A DNA stretch of 64,000 bases from Helianthus annuus. Its lineage: Eukaryota > Streptophyta > Magnoliopsida > Asterales > Asteraceae. Position numbers and translations under genes: made by a program. The notes under the pieces are model-generated. The model was given only the letters and a program-made list of their open reading frames with translations, made no database searches and was not told the origin of the DNA. The DNA lies in the NCBI RefSeq assembly GCF_002127325.2, contig NC_035436.2:25803506-25867505 (forward strand), in the 5' to 3' direction. Shown one piece after another: positions 57,109 to 64,000 of this stretch. The first letter of the stretch is position 1. Every line of letters starts with the position of its first letter.

Positions 57109-58347
57109 TGATCGGTGCATTTTTTGATACACATTATTCTATATTAATTATAATCTAAATGCATTGATATTGGTATAAACCACGTCATGTTGGTTCGTTT
57201 TTGTGTTTAGTCGGGCTACCAAGGAAATAAGCTTAGAATGAGAGAATTATAAAAATAAATTATAAAGTGTAAAATCTATTAAAGAAAAACATTAATTATG
57301 ATGGTTGATTGTTATTAATGAGGACATGAATGTGATACGAGTTAAAGAAAAAAAAGACAACAATATTTATTGTTTGAATTAATTGTCTACATTCATTTAC
57401 TTGTTTATTTGTTCCCTTGGTAATTTCATAGGTAAACAAGAATATGAGAAGTGAAAAGGGCAATTAGAGGAATGGGGCTAAGTGAGAAAATAGCCAGTGA
57501 ATTGGGTTACCTGGGCCGCCAAATATGCTAAAGATCAAAAAGGCTAACAGGTTGTTGGGGGATTATTCTAGACGCACATGATATTAAGGAGGCCAGCCGT
57601 CATATGCCGAGATAAAAAGAGATATAAAAAGAGAAAAGAATTGTCAAACAGGGGATTCATTCGCGTTCGCACATCATCGAACTCAGGGACGAATTTCATT
57701 ATTCCATCTTATCTTCCAAGCCATTCTATGAAATTTGATCAACCCGGGATGACAACCGAAGCTGTGAAGATCATTATGCGCGGCTAAGCCTCTCGTGACT
57801 TCTGCCCGGATGAACGTTTACATGGTTTGATATAATTATTTGTTTTTCTGATTTTTGTAAACTGGTACAGCTTGACCACTTGTGTTGGATTATTGGTAAA
57901 CATTTCTTGTGTTTGAATTACTTGTCATTTATTAAGCGTATTGGCAAGTTCCTTGCGTTGTTAACGGGTTAGTAAATCGGTGGGTAGTTGATACAAACAA
58001 ACGGGTTATTAGGTTGCATAGTGAATCTTAAAAACTATCCCTATTAACTAATCAAATTCATTAATTCCGAGGCCATGTCTATGTGGTGTTTTGAATCAGA
58101 AAACGAATTTTTATATTAAAACGGGTATTCGGGATTCCGGGTGAAGGTTACTTCTTCTCATCTTGATAACACTTTTCGTGACAAATCGTGTTTTCTTTTA
58201 AAACGACAAAGAAACCCCCAATTTAGATAGTTTAGTTTTAATTAATTTCTTTAACACTGACCCCAAATTCCCCGTGGATACGATACCCTACTTACGCTAT
58301 CTACGTAGCTTATTTAGGTTTTTGATTGACCCTTACGACAGTCATCA
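57109..58347 (+). repeat. Element E 3' LTR (1239 bp)
   Basis: Same length as the 5' LTR. About eight substitutions were seen, all in the right half (for example 57864, 57901, 57948, 57963, 58144). Confidence 0.93.
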
Positions 58348-58352
58348 AAGTG

Positions 58353-58924
58353 CGATACTTAAACATCCATCGAATTAACGACGAATGACAAAGTATAACC
58401 CTAATGTGGGCGGCACTTAAACATCCATTGGATATATTGATCGGTCGGAAAATGAATCGTAATAGCGATCGAGTTATTACCCTGTTTTGTGGCAGCACTT
58501 CGTAAATTAGTGTGTGGTGTAGACTGTTGTTGCTATAATTCGACGTACACAGAGAATTCTTACGTCGTTTTAACTTCAGAAAGCAAGTGCCAATGTCTGC
58601 TATTTATACTGATTTTTGGACACGCTTACGGACCGTATGCCATTTCCCTTACGGTCCGTAAGGGAAGCAGTCTAATTATATAGGCTAGCTGGGTTCGGGA
58701 CTAGCCTGCTGACTCAACTCTTAAACGAAATTCAATTTGGACAACGAATTTTATTGATAATTATCACTAGGGTTTATTCCCCCCTTGAGTTTTAGGGGCC
58801 CTGATCCTGATTCCGATTGTTCTGAAAATTTTAGGGTTTATGCAGAATCACTTGGGTGTCTCAATTAGGGTTTTATTATTAACTAATTATATCCTAATTA
58901 TTACTTTTTTTGAGAGTTATTACA
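58353..58924 (-). mobile_element. Element F 3' LTR, segment 2 (reversed)
   Basis: Ends GAGTTATTACA at 58924, so in its own orientation the LTR starts TGTAATAACTC. The next bases on the plus strand are the complement of a purine tract (tcctccccacc). It contains the inverted pair TACGGACCGTA (58627-58637) and TACGGTCCGTA (58650-58660) with a 12-nt spacer, as in the B LTR. Confidence 0.8.
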
Positions 58925-58944
58925 TCCTCCCCACCTTTAAGAAA

Positions 58945-58964
58945 AAATCTCGTCCTCGAGATTT
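58945..58964 (-). promoter_or_regulatory. Element F pre-PPT hairpin
   Basis: On the minus strand: AAATCTCG-AGGA-CGAGATTT, a perfect 8-bp stem that overlaps the pol stop codon (58965-58963). It lies 20 nt from the LTR start, with the purine tract between. Confidence 0.75.
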
Positions 58965-61900
58965 ATTGGAATAGATGAGGGTATTTAAGCTTCATTTCTG
59001 ATTCTAACTCCCAAGTGTATTCTGGCCCTCTCTTTGAATCCCATTTGACTTTGACTAGCACTAGTCGTTTGTGTTTGAGAAACTTGATTTTCTTGTCTTC
59101 TATTTGCAGTGGTTTCTCTACAAATTTCAGCTTTTCATTTACCTCTATATCTTGAAGAGGTACTACCAGGGATTCGTCTGATAAACATTTCTTGAGGTTG
59201 GATACATGAAATACATCATGTACTCCAGCTAATTCTTCTGGTAGTTGTAATCGATAAGCAACTGGTCCTATACGTTGGATTACTGGAAATGGTCCTACGT
59301 ATCTTGGACTTAGTTTTCCTTTCTTACCGAATCGTACTACTCCTTTCCAAGGAGAGACTTTCAAAAGTACTTTGTCTCCTATCTGGAATTCTAGTGGCTT
59401 GCGGCGATTGTCTGCATAGCTTTTCTGGCGATCTCGAGCCGTCTTCAATCTTTCTTTGATTCGAGTTATCTTGTCTGTGGTTTCTTGTACAATCTCTGGA
59501 CCTGATAATTGACTTTCTCCTGTTTCCGCCCAACAAACTGGAGTTCTGCACTTGCGTCCATACAGTGCTTCGAATGGAGCAGCTTCGATGCTTGAGTGAT
59601 AACTATTATTATAGGAGAATTCAATTAAGGGTAAATGGTTATCCCAATTACCACCAAAATCAATTACACATGCTCGGAGCATGTCTTCTAGAGTTTGGAT
59701 TGTCCTTTCACTTTGCCCGTCTGTTTGTGGATGATATGCAGTACTGAGGTTTAGTCGAGTTCCCATTGCTTCTTGGAAGCTTTTCCAAAAATGGGAAGTG
59801 AACCGACTATCTCTATCTGATACAATGGAGAGTGGAACTCCATGTAAAGATACGACCTTATCTACATACAACTTTGCCAATCTTTCCATGCTAAAGGTTT
59901 CTTTCATAGGTAGAAAGTGAGCAGATTTGGTTAATCGATCCACAATTACCCAAATCGCATCATTACCTTTTCTGGTTTTGGGTAACTTAGTAACAAAATC
60001 CATTGTGATAAGTTCCCACTTCCATACTGGTATCGCTAATTGTTGTAGTAGACCTGAAGGTTTTTGATGTTCTGCCTTAACTTGTGAACAAGTAAGACAT
60101 TTAGAAACATATCTAGCTATATCCTTCTTCATTCCTATCCACCAGAAATTCTTTCTTAAATCTTGGTACATGTTATTGTTTCCTGGGTGTATAGTATACC
60201 TAGATTTATGAGCTTCCTCTAAAATCTTAGATCTTAAATTTCCCTGCTTAGGTACCCAAATTCTGCTTTTGTGGAATTTCAAAATTCCATCATTTCCTTG
60301 TTCCAATTCTTTTATGTAACCTTTCATTCCTTCATCATCATCTTTGATTGCTGTTTCCTGAATTTCCTTCAATTGTTCCATTAAATCTACTTGTAGATTT
60401 ATTCTAAGAGCACGGACTCGCTTTTGCTTCTCATGATACTTACGACTTAAGGCATCTGCGACTGTGTTTGCCTTTCCTTCGTGATATTGAATATCACAGT
60501 CGTAATCACTCAGGATTTCCATCCATCTTCTTTGCCTCATATTTAACTCTTTTTGCCCAAATATATACCTTAAACTTTTATGATCTGTATAAACAGTAAA
60601 CTTACTTCCATACAGATAATGTCTCCATATTTTAAGGGCAAAAATTATAGCTCCTAATTCTAAATCATGAGTCGTATAATTTTCTTCGTGCTTTTTCAAT
60701 TGTCTTGAAGCATATGCAATCACCTTTTTGCGTTGCATAAGCACACATCCATATCCTAGTTTTGAAGCATCACAATATATTTCAAAATCTTCAGTTCCTT
60801 CTGGTAAGGCTAAGATTGGAGCATTTGTTAATTTCTACTTCAAGATTCTAAAGGCTTCTTCTTGTTTAGGTCCGCATTCAAACTTAATGGCTTTACAGGT
60901 TAGCTTAGTTAATGGTATAGCTATCTTGGAAAAATCCTTAATAAACCGTCTATAATACACAGCTAAACGTATAAAACTTCTAATTTCCATTGCGGTTTGC
61001 GGAACCTTCCAATTGGTAATTGCTTCTATCTTAGCAGGATCTACGTGAATACCTTCATGATTCACCACGTGTCCTAAAAATTGCACTTCTTGTAGCCAAA
61101 ATTCACACTTCGAGAACTTGGCGTACAACTTTTCTTTTCTTTACAAAGTTAAGAGTGCATGCAAGTGCTGACAATGTTCGTCCTGACTTTTTGAATAAAT
61201 AAGTATATCGTCTATGAAAACAATTACAAATTTATCCAAATATGGTTTACAGATCCTGTTCATCATGTCCATGAATGCTGCAGGTGCATTAGTTAACCCG
61301 AAGGGCATGACTGTAAACTCATAATGTCCATACCTAGTTCTGAAAGCAGTTTTAGGTATGTCTTCTTCTTGAACCTTTAATTGATGATATCCGGAGCACA
61401 AGTCTATCTTAGAAAAGTACCTAGCGCCTTGCAATTGATCGAAAAGATCATCAATCCTAGGTAATGGGTAACGATTCTTAATTGTAACCTTATTTAGCTC
61501 TCTATAATCGATACACATTCTCATTGATCCATCTTTCCTTTTTACAAACAACACTGGAGCTCCCCAAGGGGATGAGCTAGGTTGTATGAATCCTTTACTT
61601 AATAATTCATCTAATTGCTTCTTTAGTTCTAACATTTCAGTAGGAGCTAACCGATAAGGTGCCTTGGCTATCGGTGTAGTTCCTGGAATTAGATGAATTC
61701 TAAATTCTACTTCCCTATCTGGTGGTAATCCAGGTAAATCTTCTGGGAATATATCTGGGTATTCTGAGGCTACAGGAATTTCCTTAAGTTCTTTACCCTT
61801 AGTACTCATGATTACTGAAATCATATATACTATTCCTTGTTTTCGTTCATAATTAGCAACTTTCATTACTGATATGAACTTCATGGGTTTACGCGGTTTA

Positions 61901-62357
61901 TCTCCCATAATCATGATTACTTCTCCAGTAGGTGATTGAATTTCTATAGAGTTTTTATCACAAATGATTTGAGCATGGTTGGCTATTAACCAATCCATTC
62001 CTAACACAACATCAAATTCAGCTAATTTCATAGGTAATAGGTTTGCAGCAAATTTATGACCTGAAAGTTCTATTTCTACTTTTTGCAAAACCTGATTGAT
62101 TTTTACTGAATTCCCATCTGCGGTTTCGACTGTAAAAATCTGCCTAATGTATGTTAATGGTAACTTAAGAGCTTGGCAGAATAAAGTATTTATAAAACTT
62201 TGATTTGCACCCGAGTCAAATAATACTTTTGCGTATACGTTGTGAACTAGGAATGTACCAGCTATCACATCGGGAATGAGCTCTGCTTCTTGAGTGGTTA
62301 GCTGGAATGCTCTGACATTCTTCTTAGTAACTCCTTCGGTCGCCTTGGGTTTGTTGT
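58963..62357 (-). pseudogene. Element F pol: protease, RT, RNase H, integrase, chromodomain-like tail (two stops)
   Basis: One frame on the minus strand covers the whole pol, broken only by TAA at 61141-61143 and TAG at 60835-60837. Protease has [11 protein letters not shown] and LGMDWL. RT has [30 protein letters not shown] and the catalytic FIDD. RNase H has [17 protein letters not shown] and ADALSRKY. Integrase has a zinc finger ending CLTC and a DDE core in [15 protein letters not shown] and [10 protein letters not shown]. The C-terminal [19 protein letters not shown] resembles a chromodomain. It is closely related to C2 pol, so probably Tekay-like. Pol is out of frame with gag around 62358. 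The open segments are 62268-61141, 61128-60835 and 60744-58963. Confidence 0.92.
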
Positions 62358-63467
62358 CTACTGTTTGACTAATTTAGGACATTCTGTTTTGAAATGTCCG
62401 GCTTCTCCACAATTGTAACAAATTATGGATTTCTTTCTGCAGTTTTCTTCACGATGTCCTATAGTTTTGCAAAAATTGCAAGTTATATTACATCTTCCGA
62501 AATGTTTCTTTTTGCAAGTCTTGCAGAATGGCAGAGTTGAAGATTGCCCTGCTCCTCTTCTCTTAAAATTACTACTATTACTCACCCGAAATCCTTGGGT
62601 AATTTTCTGAGCTAGTTCCTTTTCCCTGTCTTCATCTCTTGTGCGTACCAGTTCATCAGTTAGGGTGTTAGCTAATTCTACTGCATCGTCAATAGTGCGA
62701 GGTCTCGCAGCTTTAACGATATTGCTAATTTCGCTAATTAATCCCCAAATATAGCGAGAAATGAGTACCGGTTCTGGCGAAGCCAGTGTTGGTACCACTC
62801 TAGCATATTCAAAGAATGTCGAAGTATAACCGCGACAATCTACACCTATCATCCGATGATTTAGGAACTTATTTGCCATTTGTTCCTTTTCATACTCAGG
62901 ACAGAATTTTCTTTCTACAAGATTTTTAAATTCTTCCCAAGTCATAGCATAAGCCCTATTTCTTCCTTTAGCTTGTAACACAGTGTTCCACCATTCGAGT
63001 GCTCCTTCCTAAAAAAGATTTGATGCGTACATGACCTGATCATTTTTGGCACACTTACTTATTGCAATTACTGCTTTGGTTTTCTCTAACCAACGCAGTG
63101 ATGCAGTTGCCCCTTCATTGCCTGCAAATTCAGTGGGTTTACAAGCAAGGAATTCTTTGAAAGTGCAACCAGGTGTTGCAGCTTTCAGTTTCTTAGGGAG
63201 CGGCGTGTGCTGGGATTCATTATCATGATTAACATGATTATTGCCCACGTTTATACTATTACTGAAGTTATCTTCAGAAATACGTTTACTAGGAACGATG
63301 TGTTGCGGTTCGATTGGACTTTTTACAGCAGCAACGATTGTTGGAATAGCATTGGCTATCCCTTGAGCAACAATATTTTCAATATCTTGCCTAGTCATAT
63401 ATTGATCCCCTGGATGTTGCTCTGACTGATTAACCTCATTTACCGGTTCATTACCAATGTTTGCCAT
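62358..63467 (-). pseudogene. Element F gag (one stop)
   Basis: The start is set at ATG 63467 (MANIGNEPVNEVNQ), because the upstream codons of the longer frame look non-coding. The frame runs to TAG 62358-62360 with one internal TAG at 63009-63011. The capsid start CTFKEFLACKPTEFAGNEG and the 'ALEWWN' double Trp match element B and C2 gags. The C-terminus has CNFCKTIGHREENC and CYNCGEAGHFKTEC, both CCHC knuckles, plus CKTCKKKHFGRC. Gag makes the particle and binds RNA. A frameshift at about 62358 separates it from pol. Confidence 0.88.
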
Positions 63468-63720
63468 CTGATAATATATATATAATTTTTTTATTAGTAT
63501 CTGATAAATAGCAATTATACAAAAACAATCAGATAATTTACAATACACGTATAGTCAAAACTATCGATTTCTCGATTCCATTATATTTGTTATAGTATGT
63601 ATCACTACACACTAATATCATACAAAGTTTTATTTGTAGTTATTTACAGACTGATTTTACTATTACTTTTACTACACAACCATAGTTTTACCATCCTATT
63701 ATCTTTCATCACTTGTCGTC
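63468..63720 (-). other. Element F leader between upstream ORF and gag
   Basis: About 250 bp of AT-rich DNA with no domain in any frame; a 'tatatatata'-type stretch lies just upstream of gag (63474-63485). Confidence 0.4.
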
Positions 63721-64000
63721 CTAAAAACGAAGTTCCCTTTCATCATACTTCCAGGCAATTTTTCCCCCTATCTCTCTGATTCTATTTCCTGCATCAATCA
63801 ATTCTTCACCAAAATGGCGAAGTTCAGCCATATTTTCATTACTCATTGGTGGATTAGGTAGGGGTTCTGGATCGAATTGTGGAAGAAAGGAATAAGGATC
63901 ATTGACAATATTTTGAAATTGCCAATCATTCGTCCACCATTCGTCCATTCCTATAGGTTGGGAATGAATTATTGTTTCTGGGATTGCTGGTTCAAAATTC
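63721..64000 (-). CDS. Element F pre-gag open frame, partial (runs off the window)
   Basis: On the minus strand an open frame enters from the window edge and ends at TAG 63721-63723 (92 residues visible). An internal ATG at 63948 gives 75 residues. It contains WWTNDWQFQNIV, a Pro-rich FDPEPLPNPPMS, and a helix-prone FGEELIDAGNRIREIGG. The frame is not gag, and it is separated from gag by about 250 bp. It could be an extra ORF in the leader, as some plant Gypsy lineages have upstream ORFs, or a passenger fragment. I do not recognise the family. The 5' LTR and primer site lie outside the window. Confidence 0.45.
   Translation of the reverse strand, partial: NFEPAIPETIIHSQPIGMDEWWTNDWQFQNIVNDPYSFLPQFDPEPLPNPPMSNENMAELRHFGEELIDAGNRIREIGGKIAWKYDERELRF

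Larger units (their letters stand above)
49938..58347 (+). mobile_element. Element E: Athila-like non-autonomous LTR retrotransposon (gag-protease only)
   Basis: The LTRs, 49938-51176 and 57109-58347, are each 1239 bp. The AAGTG duplication is at 49933-49937 and 58348-58352. The primer-binding site is tggcgccgttgtcgggg at 51180, the type seen in Athila/Tat elements (usually assigned to tRNA-Asp). The polypurine tract 'aagtgtgggga' lies just before the 3' LTR. Gag-protease is nearly open (two stops), but no RT, RNase H or integrase is present between 54131 and 57108. The LTRs differ at about eight sites, so the insertion is young. Confidence 0.92.

Overview
This is nuclear DNA of a flowering plant. 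The types of LTR retrotransposon, the SINEs and one spliced gene of a plant membrane-protein family point to a eudicot. Asteraceae is my best guess from the flavour of the Gypsy elements, but that is an inference. No bacterial, organellar, CRISPR or operon features were seen.

Layout. 1-923 is the right end of an LTR (family B). 924-6600 is old repeat-rich intergenic DNA with a 60-bp tandem duplication, a SINE-like remnant and a 0.4-kb palindromic element. 6763-9240 holds the only host gene I support: two exons encoding a 359-residue TMEM205/DUF4149-type membrane protein with a LEA-like middle, split by a 1.4-kb intron full of SINE remnants. A decayed, antisense Ty1/copia pol and LTR (about 9337-10586) lies just downstream.

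10728-64000 is a stack of nested Ty3/gypsy-type elements. LTR G (10728-11479, reversed) was split by element B. B's LTR (11480-12258, 22068-23085, 25436-27023) was split by complete element A (12259-22062, TSD AAGAT) and by a reversed solo LTR (23086-25430, TSD GATTA). B's internal region (27024-30980) carries two damaged gag copies and is fused to a truncated LTR of element D. D is reversed, with 3.2-kb LTRs and a non-coding interior, and spans 30981-48333. Family C entered D's left LTR (TSD ATTAC). The C locus was then rearranged into a solo LTR (32062-34520), an 802-bp duplicated piece of D, and a 5'-truncated C element with gag-pol (35323-41988). 48334-49131 is a strip of older host DNA with a broken PIF/Harbinger transposase. 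F (49132 to the window end, reversed) has gag and pol with a few stops; its 3' LTR was split by E (49938-58347, TSD AAGTG). E is an Athila-like element that keeps gag-protease but lacks RT, RNase H and integrase.

No element in the window is clearly autonomous. A and E have nearly identical LTRs (young insertions) but defective interiors, so they were probably mobilised by proteins made elsewhere. The most interesting shared signal is a perfect hairpin with loop GGA, GGGA or AGGA that sits 17-20 nt upstream of the 3' LTR in A, C, D, E and F. Its stem sequence changes between elements while pairing is kept. A and C also carry a second copy of this hairpin plus polypurine tract, followed by what looks like the head of a former LTR. 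The sequence comparisons here were made by eye, so divergence figures are approximate.
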